Part shown: piece by piece, positions 9,191 through 18,244 of the stretch
How the letters are laid out: each line of letters starts with the position of its first letter
Numbering within the stretch: the first letter of the stretch is position 1
Assembly (NCBI GenBank): GCA_035651755.1
Contig: DASRFA010000054.1
Location: forward strand, 1-64,000
Source of the DNA: DASRFA01 sp035651755
Lineage (GTDB): Bacteria; Desulfobacterota; Binatia; UBA12015
Direction: 5' to 3'
DNA: 64,000 nucleotides
The notes under the pieces: generated by a model
The model's input: the letters and a program-made list of their open reading frames with translations, nothing else
Database searches by the model: none
What the model was told of the DNA's origin: nothing
Made by a program: the position numbers and the translations under genes

Positions 9191-9366
9191 CGACCGGCGA
9201 GGCGCGAAGCGCGGGGACGGCTGCTTGAGCCATCGCCGCGCTTCGCGATACGGTCGCGCCCGTCCGAGCTTGCGGCGCGGCGCCGAGAGGCAGCTCGGAC
9301 AACGGTTGACCGGGAGCGGTGGTAGCGGTGGCGTCGCACGCCGCCGCTGGCGGGCGGGAGGTGGTG

Positions 9367-10752
9367 ATGTCGATCGAAGCTCTTCTGTACGCCGTGGCCG
9401 GCCTTTCCGCGGTGGCCGTGGTGCTTTTGATCGCCGTCGCGATGCGGGTGGGCCGGAGCTCCGAGCAGCCCGTCCTCGACCGCCTCGATTCCTTCGCGCG
9501 CCAGCACGAGCGGGTCGAGGCGGTCGTGCGCGACGAGATCGCACGGAACCGCGCCGAGTCGAGCGCCGCCGCGCGCGACGGGCGCGACGAGCTCGCGCGC
9601 GCGCTCGCCCACGCGAGCGAGTCCTTCCAGGCGCGGACGACGGAGATCGCGAGCCTCCAGCGCGACGAGCTCGCTCGCTTCGGAAGCCAGCTCGCCGCCA
9701 TCCTCGCGACCGTCGAGCAGCGGCTCCAGGGGCTGACCGGCTCCAGCGAGGCGCGTCTCGAGAGCCTGCGCCTCACGGTCGACGAGCGGCTCGCCCAGAT
9801 GCAGCGCGACAACGGCGAGAAGCTCGAGCGCATGCGCCAGACGGTCGACGAGCGCCTCCACGGCACGCTCGAGCAGCGCCTCGGGGCGTCGTTCCAGCAG
9901 GTGTCCGAGCGCCTCGAGCAGGTCCACAAGGGCCTCGGCGAGATGCAGCTCCTCGCCGCCGGCGTCGGCGACCTGAAGAAGGTCCTGACGAACGTCAAGA
10001 CGCGCGGCGGCTGGGGCGAGGTCCAGCTCGAGGCGATCCTCGAGCAGGTGCTGAGCCCCGAGCAGTTCGATCGCAACGTCCGCACGAGCGAGCTCGGCGG
10101 CGAGTCGGTCGAGTTCGCCATCCGCCTTCCCGGCCGCTCGAACGGGACGCGCGAGCACCTCTGGCTGCCGATCGACTCGAAGTTCCCGGTCGAGGACTAC
10201 CAGCGCCTGCTCGACGCGTCCGACGCCGGCGATCGCGACGCGGTCGAGGCCGCCGGCCGCGCGCTCGAGCGTCGCGTGCAGTCGTGCGCGAAGGACATCG
10301 CGACGCGCTACGTGAACCCCCCGCGCACGACCGATTTCGCGATCATGTTCCTGCCGGTCGAGGGCCTCTACGCCGAGGTCGTCCGGCGCGCCGGGCTCGT
10401 CGAGGCGCTGCAGCGCGACCAGCGCATCGTCGTCGCCGGGCCGTCGACGTTCGTCGCTCTCCTGAACAGCCTCCAGATGGGCTTCCGCACGCTCGCGATC
10501 CAGGAGCGGTCGAGCGAGGTCTGGAAGCTCCTCGGCGCCGTGAAGACCGAGTTCGGCAAATTCGGCGAGACGCTCGACGGCGTCAAGAAGAAGCTCGAGC
10601 AGGCCTCCAAGACGATGGACGAGACCGCGCGCCGCTCGCGCGCCATCGAGCGCCGCCTGCGCGACGTCGAGCAGCTCCCGCACGGGGACGCCGCACTGCT
10701 CGTCGGCGAAGGCGCCGACGGCCTCGCAGAGCTGGAAGCCGAAGCGGTCTAG
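9367..10752 (+). CDS. rmuC: DNA recombination protein RmuC
   Basis: 461 residues from ATG 9367. The start is set by GGGAGG a few bases upstream and by the N-terminal membrane segment (LLYAVAGLSAVAVVLLIAVA, about residues 5-24). A GTG at 9319 would add residues of no known RmuC type. A long Ala/Arg/Glu coiled coil (about 30-200) precedes the RmuC nuclease-like domain (about 205-420) with LKKVLTNVKTRGGWGEVQLE, IDSKFPVEDYQRL and FLPVEGLYAEV. Members are PD-(D/E)XK-fold proteins that limit inversions and recombination at short repeats, probably membrane-tethered here as in E. coli. It is monocistronic, between the hairpin at 9156 and a convergent lipoprotein gene. The identification is secure; the biochemical role rests on family knowledge. 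Confidence 0.92.
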   Translation: MSIEALLYAVAGLSAVAVVLLIAVAMRVGRSSEQPVLDRLDSFARQHERVEAVVRDEIARNRAESSAAARDGRDELARALAHASESFQARTTEIASLQRDELARFGSQLAAILATVEQRLQGLTGSSEARLESLRLTVDERLAQMQRDNGEKLERMRQTVDERLHGTLEQRLGASFQQVSERLEQVHKGLGEMQLLAAGVGDLKKVLTNVKTRGGWGEVQLEAILEQVLSPEQFDRNVRTSELGGESVEFAIRLPGRSNGTREHLWLPIDSKFPVEDYQRLLDASDAGDRDAVEAAGRALERRVQSCAKDIATRYVNPPRTTDFAIMFLPVEGLYAEVVRRAGLVEALQRDQRIVVAGPSTFVALLNSLQMGFRTLAIQERSSEVWKLLGAVKTEFGKFGETLDGVKKKLEQASKTMDETARRSRAIERRLRDVEQLPHGDAALLVGEGADGLAELEAEAV

Positions 10753-10781
10753 GCCGACGACGGATCGCCTCGGTCGCCCGC

Positions 10782-12386
10782 TCAGTCGATGCGGAACTTC
10801 CCGAACGGGGCGCCGAGGACGAGCCGGCCGTTCTCGTCGAGCACGACGCCCGAGAAGAACCCGTTGTAGCGGCTCGAGCCGAGCACCCAGTGGAAGGCCG
10901 AGCGGCCGGTCTCCCAGTCGAGCGCCTCGAGCGTCCACTGGCCGTCGCGAGCGCCGCCCGTGTACACGAGGTTCGACGCCCGGCTCACGAGCGGCACCGT
11001 GTTCGGCGACGCGACGTCGCGGTTCACCCACGCTTCGCGCAGCGCCCGCGCCCGCGGGTCCCACTCGAACTTCTGCACGCCGTGCGGCGTGAATGCGGGA
11101 TCGTTTCCGAGGTAGCTCACGAGTAGCCGTACGGCCGCATCGGGAAAGCCGGGCGGGATCGACGCCGGCTCGTTGTTCACGACGAGCGCGCCGTAGCCGC
11201 TCGTCACGACCGACTGCTCGGTCTGGATCGCCGTCCGCGTCGGGTCGCCCATGTTCGCGGGGAGCTGACCCGCGATCCGGCGCGACGGCGCGCCCGGCAG
11301 CGGCTGCCAGTCGGCCGGGATCTCGTCGCGCCAGAAGTAGACGACGTTCATGAGGGCTTCGCCATCGGTCAGGACGACGAAGTGGTCCTCGTCGTCGAAC
11401 CCGACGATGTCGGGCGTCGCACCGGTGCCGTTGCCGCCGCCGTTCAGGAACGGCTCGCTCCACGCGCCGTCGCCGGGATCGCTCGAGAGCCGCCGGCCGT
11501 CCCACACGACCTTGTGGAGATGCTGCCACGACGCGACGTAGATGCCGCCGTCGGATCCGACCGCCATGCTGTTCCGCACCCAGCCGTTTCCGCCGCGGCC
11601 GGTCTCGGCGCGCTTGCGCGCGCTGTACCCCTCGGCGTTCTCCTCGCTCGCGAACGGCAGGAGCAGCGCCTCGAATGCGGAGAAGTCGCGCTCGACCGCG
11701 AGCAGCCAGCCGTTCTCCGTCACGAGCACGAGGCGCCCGTCGAAGGTCATGTTCACGCCGACGAACTCGCCGGTGATCTCGGGCGGCCGCTCCCAGCGCG
11801 CGAGCTCGACGATCGGCGACGCCGGGTCGGCCGGATCGGCGTCGCCGTACTCGACGATCTCTTCCGCGCCACCCACGTAGAGGTGGTTGTCGGCGTCGAG
11901 CACGTAGTAGACGCCGGCGAGGCCGGCGAGGTAGCGCGCCGCGAGCTGGATCGCGAGCTGCTGGCGGGCCTGGCCTTCGAGCGTGTCGAGCTCCGCGATC
12001 GCGGCGTCCATGTCCGCGACCGGCGTGGGCGCGACGCCCGGGATCGGGAAGACCGCCAGCACGTCGAAGGTCTCGTGGTCGAGCTTCACGATGTTCTCGC
12101 GCCCGTTGCTCCAGACGACGCGCCGTCCGTCGGGATACGGCGGCGAGATCCCGGCGCCGAAGTGGCCGGGGCCGAGCGCGCGATAGCGGAGGTCGGCGGG
12201 ACCGAGCACCGCCGTCGGACCCGTCGGACCGGCGATCGGCGAGCTGTCCTGCTGCGCGGACTCGACGTGGCCGATCGCGTAGCTGCTGTCGGCGAGAAAG
12301 GGATTCCGCGGCGGGTCGTGCGACGCCCGCGGCGCGCCTCCGGGCGCGTCCGAGCACGCCCAGGCCGCGAGGGCGGCGGCGAGCAC
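10782..12386 (-). CDS. Propeller-like lipoprotein of unknown function
   Basis: 534 residues from GTG 12386. A lipobox (LAAWACS) is followed by a protein rich in repeated beta-strand segments such as YYVLDADNHLYVGGAEEIVEY, SMAVGSDGGIYVASWQHLHKVVW and SGVVLDENGRLVLGAPFG. These look like blades of a beta-propeller (PQQ, NHL or strictosidine-synthase type). No catalytic residues are evident. Starting at GTG 12386 leaves the lipoprotein signal without basic residues. The frame stays open upstream and encodes RPKPRRFAPSAA, a good n-region, but offers no ATG/GTG/TTG start; a CTG at 12452 lies about 10 bases after AAGGAG. The gene is last in a minus-strand operon with the M20 peptidase and the unknown secreted protein, so all three products are envelope proteins. 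Confidence 0.72.
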   Translation of the reverse strand: MLAAALAAWACSDAPGGAPRASHDPPRNPFLADSSYAIGHVESAQQDSSPIAGPTGPTAVLGPADLRYRALGPGHFGAGISPPYPDGRRVVWSNGRENIVKLDHETFDVLAVFPIPGVAPTPVADMDAAIAELDTLEGQARQQLAIQLAARYLAGLAGVYYVLDADNHLYVGGAEEIVEYGDADPADPASPIVELARWERPPEITGEFVGVNMTFDGRLVLVTENGWLLAVERDFSAFEALLLPFASEENAEGYSARKRAETGRGGNGWVRNSMAVGSDGGIYVASWQHLHKVVWDGRRLSSDPGDGAWSEPFLNGGGNGTGATPDIVGFDDEDHFVVLTDGEALMNVVYFWRDEIPADWQPLPGAPSRRIAGQLPANMGDPTRTAIQTEQSVVTSGYGALVVNNEPASIPPGFPDAAVRLLVSYLGNDPAFTPHGVQKFEWDPRARALREAWVNRDVASPNTVPLVSRASNLVYTGGARDGQWTLEALDWETGRSAFHWVLGSSRYNGFFSGVVLDENGRLVLGAPFGKFRID

Positions 12387-12459
12387 GGCGGCGGAGGGCG
12401 CGAAACGGCGCGGTTTCGGGCGCGGCGCGGGCTGCGAGGGCTCGGATCTCAGGGCGAAG

Positions 12460-13278
12460 TCACTCCTTCCAGCGCGGCGCGCTCAGCTCGACGCGCCAGG
12501 GCGGACCCTCGTAATAGATCGGCCCCTCGAAGCGCACCAGGCTCGGCGCGCGTCCCTGGCCGATCCACATGCGCACCTCGGGGGGTTGCTTCCCGGCGAT
12601 CGTCGCGAAGACGCCCTTCACACCGCCGACCTTCGGCTTCACGAGGAACCGGGTCGCGAGCTGCGCCGTCTTGCCGACCCAGTAGCGATCCGTCCCCTCG
12701 GGCGTCAGCTCCAGGTCGAGCACCATCGGCTTCGGACGGAACGTCATGATGTGCACCGTCGCGCTCGCGCCCCGCGGCAGGTTTTTCAGCAGGGTCGACA
12801 TCATCCCGTTGCTCACGTCGGCGGGGATCTCGGTCACGCCCGAGTCCGTCTGCTCTTCGCCGTCCGGGCTCGAGCGCAGGCGCGCGCGGTACCGACCGGA
12901 GGAGTCGAACTCGTTGTCGCACGGCTCGCTGAACGAGGGGCCCTTCTGGATCAGGTGGTACGAGAGGACCTTGAACACCGGGCGTTGCGAGAAGCGGACG
13001 GTCTCGTCGTAGAGCGAGCCGTCGTCGAAGTAGAAGACGAGCCGGCTCACGATCGCGCCGCGCTCGATCCACTGGATCAGCTCTCCGCGCGCGATCGGCT
13101 TGTCGGTCGCGACGTCGGAGAGGACGAGGAAGCCGTGCGTCGGCCCCTCGGGATAGCGCATCCGGACGGGCTCGGCGCCCGCGACCGCGGGCCCGAGCAG
13201 CATGGCCGCGACCGCGCATGCCGCCGCCGCGCGCGCGGCGCCGCGCACACGGCGCGGCTCCTTCCCCGAATCGTGCAT
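12460..13278 (-). CDS. Secreted protein of unknown function
   Basis: 272 residues. It starts with a basic segment and a hydrophobic signal peptide (AAAACAVAAMLLGPAVAGAEP, cleavage near residue 35). The mature part is mostly beta-strand by pattern (HGFLVLSDVATDKPIARGELIQW, LVFYFDDGSLYDETV, EVRMWIGQGRAPSLVRFEGPIYYEG) with no recognised motif. WIGQGRAPSLVRFEGPIYY near the C-terminus resembles the outer strands of exported beta-sandwich proteins, but I do not recognise the family. It lies 36 bases after the M20 peptidase gene and just before the propeller-like lipoprotein; its terminal AAGGAG may serve as the ribosome-binding site of that next gene. Secretion is well supported; the function is unknown. 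Confidence 0.75.
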   Translation of the reverse strand: MHDSGKEPRRVRGAARAAAACAVAAMLLGPAVAGAEPVRMRYPEGPTHGFLVLSDVATDKPIARGELIQWIERGAIVSRLVFYFDDGSLYDETVRFSQRPVFKVLSYHLIQKGPSFSEPCDNEFDSSGRYRARLRSSPDGEEQTDSGVTEIPADVSNGMMSTLLKNLPRGASATVHIMTFRPKPMVLDLELTPEGTDRYWVGKTAQLATRFLVKPKVGGVKGVFATIAGKQPPEVRMWIGQGRAPSLVRFEGPIYYEGPPWRVELSAPRWKE

Positions 13279-13314
13279 ACGTGTCGCGTCCTCCGTGACG
13301 CTCGCCGACCGGGC

Positions 13315-14940
13315 TCAGCGCTCCCGGACCGGCGACACCGGCGCCTGGATGAGCTGCTGGAGCACGTGCGCGTAGAGCACCGCGTTCCGCGTGAGGGACG
13401 CGATCGGGAACTGCTCGTCCGCAGCGTGGAAGTAGAGCCCGTCCTCCGCGAGCTCCACCGGCCCGTAGCTCACGAGGTTCGGCGCCGCCTTGGCATACGT
13501 CGTGGCGCCGAGCGCGAGGAGCACCGGCGGCTTCCCGCGCACCGCGCGATAGCTGTCGATCACGACGCCGAGCAGCGGGTCGTCGTCGGCGTAGTAGTAG
13601 GCGTCGAACGTCGTCCCGACCGCGCGGGTCGCGCTCGCACCGTACGCCGCCGCGGTCGCGCCCGACTTGTCGAGGACCTCCGCCGTGGTGTTCGCGACCC
13701 CGACCCGGAAGTTGATCACGAGATCGACGCGATCGGCGGCCGCGTCGGTCGACACGAGGTCGAGGCTCGCGGTCGTGTCGGCCGCGGCCGGGATCGGCTT
13801 GTCGCGGCCGAGCTCGAAGCCCGACCCGTCCGTCGAGAGGCCGATCTTCTCGTCGACGAAACGAGCGGCGCGCGCGATCGCGTTGTCCGCGAGCTGCCCC
13901 ATGCGCGCGGCGACGAGTGCGATCTCGACGATCGCGTTTCGTCCGGCGCCCGGCGTGCTGCTGTGGGCGATCTGGCCGCGCGACGAGAGGACGAGGTCGC
14001 CCTCCGGCACGCCCGTCAGGCCGCGCTCGCGGACGAATTCGGCGTAGTCGGCGACGCTCAGGTCGGGGATCTTGTCCCCGCGCGCGAACTCGACCTTCAC
14101 CTGCGCGATGATGGCGCCGAGCTCGGCGCGCGTCGCGACCGGGTCGGACGTCCGCAGCACGAGGAACGACGAGTCGGGTACGGAGTTGACGACGGTTCCG
14201 CCTTGCCACCAGATCGCGCGGTCGCGCGCACCGTCGGACGGTGCGAGGCCGGGGAACGCGTAGCCGACGTCCGCATAGCCGGACTCGCCGCGGACGACGA
14301 AGGGACCGTCGGGGGCGATCCCGAAATCGGGCGGCGCCTCCTCCGCGAAGTAGGTTCGGACGTCCTCGAAGGACGTCTCCTCCTTCGTCCCGAGGACGAT
14401 CCGAAGCCGGCGCGTGAAGGTCATTCCCTCGTCGATCAGGATCTTCGCCCCGTAGAGGACGCCGACGAGCGCGCCCTTGTCGTCTTGCGCGCCGCGCCCG
14501 AACACCCGGCCGTCCGCGATCGCGCCCGAGAACGGCGGGTGGGTCCACTCCGCGAGGTCCCCCGGCGGAACGACGTCGAGGTGGATGAGCACGCCGACGG
14601 TCTCGTCGCCCCGGCCGTACTCGAGGACGCCGACGAGCCCGCCGGCGGCGCGCCGCGCCGTGAAGCCGATCTCCCTGCCCTTCTGCAGCACGTGCTCCAC
14701 GAGCTGATCCGTCTCCGGCAGAAGCGCGGGACCTTCCACCTCGACCGACGCGAACCCGATCACCTCGGAGAGGAGGGCCGCCATGGCGGGCGTCGCGGCC
14801 TCGGCGTCGGCCTGCATCGCCTCGAGGGAGACGGTCTGGGTCGCGACCGGCGAATCCGCGCACCCGATCCCCGCGACGGCGGCGGAGAGCCAGGCGGCGA
14901 GGACGAGGGCATCGCGGGCGGAACGGGGGTCTCGCCTCAT
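13315..14940 (-). CDS. M20 family metallopeptidase (PepV-like dipeptidase), putative lipoprotein
   Basis: 541 residues. A lipoprotein signal (VLAAWLSAAVAGIGC, lipobox Cys27) precedes an M20 zinc peptidase of the PepV/Sapep branch, which hydrolyses dipeptides and aminoacyl substrates with two zinc ions. Expected ligands are visible: VLIHLDVVP (His and the Asp two residues on), GRGAQDDKG (bridging Asp), LGTKEETSFED (catalytic Glu plus ligand Glu) and, near the C-terminus, LYFHAADEQFPI (last His). A large lid domain separates the halves. ATG 14940 was chosen because it begins a proper lipoprotein signal; ATG 14982 lacks a spaced Shine-Dalgarno. It is the first gene of a three-gene envelope operon and diverges from the topoisomerase gene. 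An envelope location suggests scavenging of peptides rather than cytosolic turnover. Confidence 0.87.
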   Translation of the reverse strand: MRRDPRSARDALVLAAWLSAAVAGIGCADSPVATQTVSLEAMQADAEAATPAMAALLSEVIGFASVEVEGPALLPETDQLVEHVLQKGREIGFTARRAAGGLVGVLEYGRGDETVGVLIHLDVVPPGDLAEWTHPPFSGAIADGRVFGRGAQDDKGALVGVLYGAKILIDEGMTFTRRLRIVLGTKEETSFEDVRTYFAEEAPPDFGIAPDGPFVVRGESGYADVGYAFPGLAPSDGARDRAIWWQGGTVVNSVPDSSFLVLRTSDPVATRAELGAIIAQVKVEFARGDKIPDLSVADYAEFVRERGLTGVPEGDLVLSSRGQIAHSSTPGAGRNAIVEIALVAARMGQLADNAIARAARFVDEKIGLSTDGSGFELGRDKPIPAAADTTASLDLVSTDAAADRVDLVINFRVGVANTTAEVLDKSGATAAAYGASATRAVGTTFDAYYYADDDPLLGVVIDSYRAVRGKPPVLLALGATTYAKAAPNLVSYGPVELAEDGLYFHAADEQFPIASLTRNAVLYAHVLQQLIQAPVSPVRER

Positions 14941-15129
14941 TCGCACTTGATCCACCAGGCGCAGGCTCGCGAGCAAGCGCATCTCCGGACTCCGGCGATG
15001 CGCCCGGCGAGCCGCGCAACCCGAATGTGCCGGCGCCGATCTGCAACCCGTACAAACGCCGTCGCGCGCGAACCCCGCATTCTCGCAAATCCCTCCGTGG
15101 CACATCGCTTGCCCTGGCGACGGCGCACC

Positions 15130-16371
15130 ATGCGACATGCACGCCCCGCGCCGGCCGCGGCGACGCCGCGCCTGCATGGCCGACGCGGCGCGCGCTCGGG
15201 CGCCCGCTCTGGCTCGCCGGCGACGCGCGCCGCGACCGCGGACGTCCGCGAAGCGACCGCGCTCGCCGCCGTCGCGGAAGACCTCCCTCGTCCGATCGCC
15301 GATCCCGTGGAGAGCGCCGCCGCGGCCGGCCTCCGCTACGTGTCCGACGCGACGCCCGGCATCCGGAGGAAGCGCGCCGGTCACGGCTTCGTCTACGTCG
15401 GTCCGGACGGAAGGCGCATCGGCGACGCCGCGGTCCTGCGGCGGATCCGCTCGCTCGTGATCCCGCCCGCGTGGCGCGACGTCTGGATCTGCCCGCGCGC
15501 CGACGGCCACATCCAGGCGGTCGGCCGCGACGCGCGCGGCCGGAAGCAGTACCGCTACCATCCCGGGTGGCGCGCGCTGCGCGACGCGAACAAGTACGAG
15601 CGCCTCGCGCTCTTCGCGTCCCGCCTTCCGCGCATCCGGCGGCGGGTCGCGCGCGACCTCGCGCGGCGCGGCCTCTCGCGCGAGCGCGTGCTCGCGACCA
15701 TCGTGCGCCTCCTCGAGACGACGTTCGCGCGCATCGGCAACGACGAGTACGCGCGCACCAACGGCTCGTTCGGCCTGACGACGCTCCGGAATCGGCACGC
15801 GCGCGTCTCTACGACGACCGTCCGGCTTCGCTTCCGGGGCAAGAGCGGCAAGGAGCACGAGGTCGCGGTGAGCGACCGGCGCATCGCCGCGATCGTCCGG
15901 CGCTGCCAGGACCTGCCGGGGCAGGAGCTCTTCCAGTACGTGGACGACGACGGGGCCGTCCGCAGCATCGATTCGTCCGACGTGAACGCGTATCTCCGCG
16001 AGGCGAGCGGCGAGGACTTCACCGCGAAGGACTTCCGGACGTGGGCGGGAACCTTGCTCGCCGCGGTCGCGCTCCGCGACGCGGACGGCGACCTCTCGCA
16101 GGCGCGCGCGAAGAAGGCGGTCGCCGAGGCGATCGCGACCGTCGCGCGCCAGCTCGGGAACACGCCGACGGTGTGCCGGGCGTGCTATGTCCATCCCGGC
16201 GTGATCGAGGCCTTCCACGAGGGGCGGCGCCTCGCCGGGGAGGACGGCGCGAGCCCGGCCCTGGTGGCGCGCGGCCTGAGCGGCGATGAGCGCGCCCTGC
16301 TCGAGCTCCTGCTCGCGGCGCGGCGGCGCCGGAAGGCCGCGGCGCGGGCGACGGCGCGGGCGGCGAGCTGA
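15130..16371 (+). CDS. DNA topoisomerase IB
   Basis: 413 residues, poxvirus/bacterial type IB size. These enzymes relax supercoils by nicking one strand through a 3'-phosphotyrosine. An N-terminal beta domain has GFVYVGPDGRRI and PPAWRDVWICP (about 80-118). The catalytic domain shows GNDEYARTNGSFGLTTLRNRH, RFRGKSGKEHEV (general-acid Lys), DFRTWAGT (Arg) and CRACYVHPGVI with nucleophile Tyr353. The first 65 residues are Arg/Ala-rich and disordered-looking, so the true start may be later; ATG 15130 is the first good candidate and has no strong Shine-Dalgarno. The stop is 6 bases before the next gene, so the two are probably co-transcribed. Type IB enzymes are scattered in bacteria and not essential where studied. 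Confidence 0.92.
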   Translation: MRHARPAPAAATPRLHGRRGARSGARSGSPATRAATADVREATALAAVAEDLPRPIADPVESAAAAGLRYVSDATPGIRRKRAGHGFVYVGPDGRRIGDAAVLRRIRSLVIPPAWRDVWICPRADGHIQAVGRDARGRKQYRYHPGWRALRDANKYERLALFASRLPRIRRRVARDLARRGLSRERVLATIVRLLETTFARIGNDEYARTNGSFGLTTLRNRHARVSTTTVRLRFRGKSGKEHEVAVSDRRIAAIVRRCQDLPGQELFQYVDDDGAVRSIDSSDVNAYLREASGEDFTAKDFRTWAGTLLAAVALRDADGDLSQARAKKAVAEAIATVARQLGNTPTVCRACYVHPGVIEAFHEGRRLAGEDGASPALVARGLSGDERALLELLLAARRRRKAAARATARAAS

Positions 16372-16377
16372 TTCGCC

Positions 16378-17043
16378 ATGACCGCTCCACCGCGCGTGCT
16401 CCGACCCCGTGCGTGCACGGTGCGCGCCGCGGCGGCAATCATCTCGGCGCTCGCGTGGCTGCTCGGGGTCGCGCGCGCGCCGCAGGCCGCCGACCCGCCG
16501 GGGACGCCCGCTTCGCGGGACGCGCTCGCGCTCTGCCACCGCGCGCAGGACGCCGGCCCGGGCGAACGCGACGCGCTCCTCGCGCAGGCGCTCGAGCGCG
16601 CCGAGGAGGCGACGGAGGCGGACGATGCCGACGCGCTCGCGCACTTCGCGCGCTTCTGCGCGCTCGGCGAGCAAGCCCGGCGGTCGGGATCGAACCCCAT
16701 GAACCTCTTCCGCCTGCGTCCGATCCGGCGCGAGATCGACCGCACGCTCGAGCTCGCGCCCGACTTCCCCGACGCGCTCGTCGGCAAGGGAGCGTTCCTC
16801 ATGTCCGTGCCCGGGTTCCTCGGCGGCGACGACGAGGCGGGCGAGCGGCTCCTCCGGCGCGCGCTCGACATCGACCCGCAGTATGTCGGCGCGCGCCTCC
16901 GGCTGGCGGAGAACCTCGCCAAGCACGGCCGGCGCGACGAGGCGCGACACGAGGCGGAGCTCGCCCTCGCCGCCGCGGAGGCGAAGGGCGAGACGGCCGA
17001 CGCCGAGAAAGCGCGCCATCTTCTTGCGGACGCCGACCGCTGA
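16378..17043 (+). CDS. TPR-containing secreted protein, TatT (TRAP transporter T-component) family-like
   Basis: 221 residues with an N-terminal signal segment (AAAAIISALAWLLGVARAPQA) and helical repeats after it. The C-terminal part DALVGKGAFLMSVPGFLGGDDEAGERLLRRALDIDP, spread over about residues 133-170, matches the pattern of TatT-like TPR proteins (GxLPxFLGGD followed by a TPR). Those are periplasmic partners of TRAP transporters, but no TRAP transporter gene is nearby. The function here is therefore open; a periplasmic scaffold is the safest reading. It starts 6 bases after the topoisomerase IB stop. The end converges on the LigD-polymerase gene. Confidence 0.72.
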   Translation: MTAPPRVLRPRACTVRAAAAIISALAWLLGVARAPQAADPPGTPASRDALALCHRAQDAGPGERDALLAQALERAEEATEADDADALAHFARFCALGEQARRSGSNPMNLFRLRPIRREIDRTLELAPDFPDALVGKGAFLMSVPGFLGGDDEAGERLLRRALDIDPQYVGARLRLAENLAKHGRRDEARHEAELALAAAEAKGETADAEKARHLLADADR

Positions 17044-17112
17044 GCGCGCCGGCGCCCGGTCGCGAAGCGCGCGCAGCCGCGGCGCGCCGCAACGTTGGCT
17101 GCGGCGATACGC

Positions 17113-18231
17113 TCACGGAGAGCCGCGCAGCCGGGCGCGCCCGCGCGACGACAGAAGCGGCTGCCACAGGTCGCCGAGCTCGCGGACGCGCGCGGGAACG
17201 TTGTCGATGGTGAAGTCCGCGGTCTCGACGCCGCCGCTCACCTCGTCCCACGTGACCGGCGTCGACACGCTCGCCTCCGGGCGCGGCCGGACCGAGTAGA
17301 TCGAGGCGAGCGTCCGCCCCCACGCGTTCTGGTTGTAGTCGACGAGGACGCGATCGACCGGACGGTCGGCGACGCGGTACTCCGACGTCACGAGGTCCGG
17401 GCGCGCGGCCTCGATCGCGAGCGCGAAGTCGCGGGCGAACGTCCACACGCTCTTCTGGTTCGGCCCGCGCACGATCGGCACGTAGACGTGGATGCCGCGC
17501 GAGCCGCTGGTCTTCGCGAGGTTCGGGAGCCCGAGGTCGTCGAGGGCCGCGTGGACGACGAGCGCCGTCTCGCGCACCATCGCGAACGACGCGCGCGGTC
17601 CCGGATCGAGGTCGAAGTGCAGGTAGTCGGGCCGGTCGACGTCGTCGCAGCGCGCGTACCACTGGTTCAGGTCGATGCAGCCGAGGTTCACCGCCCAGAG
17701 GAGCGACAGCAGGTCCTGCACCATCGGGAAGTCGATCACGTTGCCCGACGCGTGCTCGATCGAGCAGAGCTCGATCCACTCGGGACGCGGCGACGGCGCG
17801 CGCTTCATGAAGAACGACTTGCCCTCCGCGCCGTCGGGATAGCGGCGGAGCACCATCGCGCGATCGCGGACGTGCGGCAGGAGGACGGGGGCGATCTCGG
17901 CGTAGTACCGCAGCAGGTCGCCCTTGTTGGTCCCGCGGCGCGGGAAGAAGACCTTGCGGAGGTTCGTGAGGGCGACCTCGCGGTCGCCGACCCGGACGGT
18001 CGCGGCGTCGACGTTGCGCGGGATGCGATCGGCGACCGCGCTCGCGAGCGCGGCGCTCGCGCCGCTCCCGGAATGGCGTGGGGCGCCGCCCGAGCGCGGC
18101 GCGCGGGCGGTGCGCGCGGGGTGGAACGTGCGCGTCGGCTTCGGCGCCGCCGGTGCGGCCGGCTCGGCCGGCGCGCGCGACCGCCGCTTCGGCGACGACG
18201 CCTTTTGCTCGTCCGCCCGGTCCCGCCCCAT
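17113..18231 (-). CDS. Stand-alone LigD-type polymerase/primase domain protein
   Basis: 372 residues from ATG 18231, in the size range of the PolDom (archaeo-eukaryotic primase fold) part of LigD, after an Ala/Pro/Arg-rich N-terminal tail of about 70 residues. Key motifs are LTNLRKVFFP, the catalytic DYLHFDLDPGP (two metal-binding Asp), KTSGSRGIHVYVPI (nucleotide-binding Ser/Arg/His) and VLVDYNQNAWGRTLASIYSVRPRPEA. In bacterial end joining this domain adds nucleotides, often ribonucleotides, at breaks. No ligase or phosphoesterase domain is fused and no Ku gene is in the window, so it may act with partners encoded elsewhere or independently, as other prim-pol proteins do. It starts 13 bases after the radical SAM gene on the same strand, implying co-transcription. 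Confidence 0.88.
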   Translation of the reverse strand: MGRDRADEQKASSPKRRSRAPAEPAAPAAPKPTRTFHPARTARAPRSGGAPRHSGSGASAALASAVADRIPRNVDAATVRVGDREVALTNLRKVFFPRRGTNKGDLLRYYAEIAPVLLPHVRDRAMVLRRYPDGAEGKSFFMKRAPSPRPEWIELCSIEHASGNVIDFPMVQDLLSLLWAVNLGCIDLNQWYARCDDVDRPDYLHFDLDPGPRASFAMVRETALVVHAALDDLGLPNLAKTSGSRGIHVYVPIVRGPNQKSVWTFARDFALAIEAARPDLVTSEYRVADRPVDRVLVDYNQNAWGRTLASIYSVRPRPEASVSTPVTWDEVSGGVETADFTIDNVPARVRELGDLWQPLLSSRGRARLRGSP

Positions 18232-18244
18232 CGCGCCCCGGAGA

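Noticed and set aside
16378..17043. TRAP transporter operon
   Set aside because: TatT-like protein stands alone; no DctM/DctQ/DctP genes are near.
17113..18231. Full bacterial NHEJ system (LigD plus Ku)
   Set aside because: Only the polymerase domain is present; no ligase motif KxDG, no phosphoesterase domain and no Ku gene is seen.
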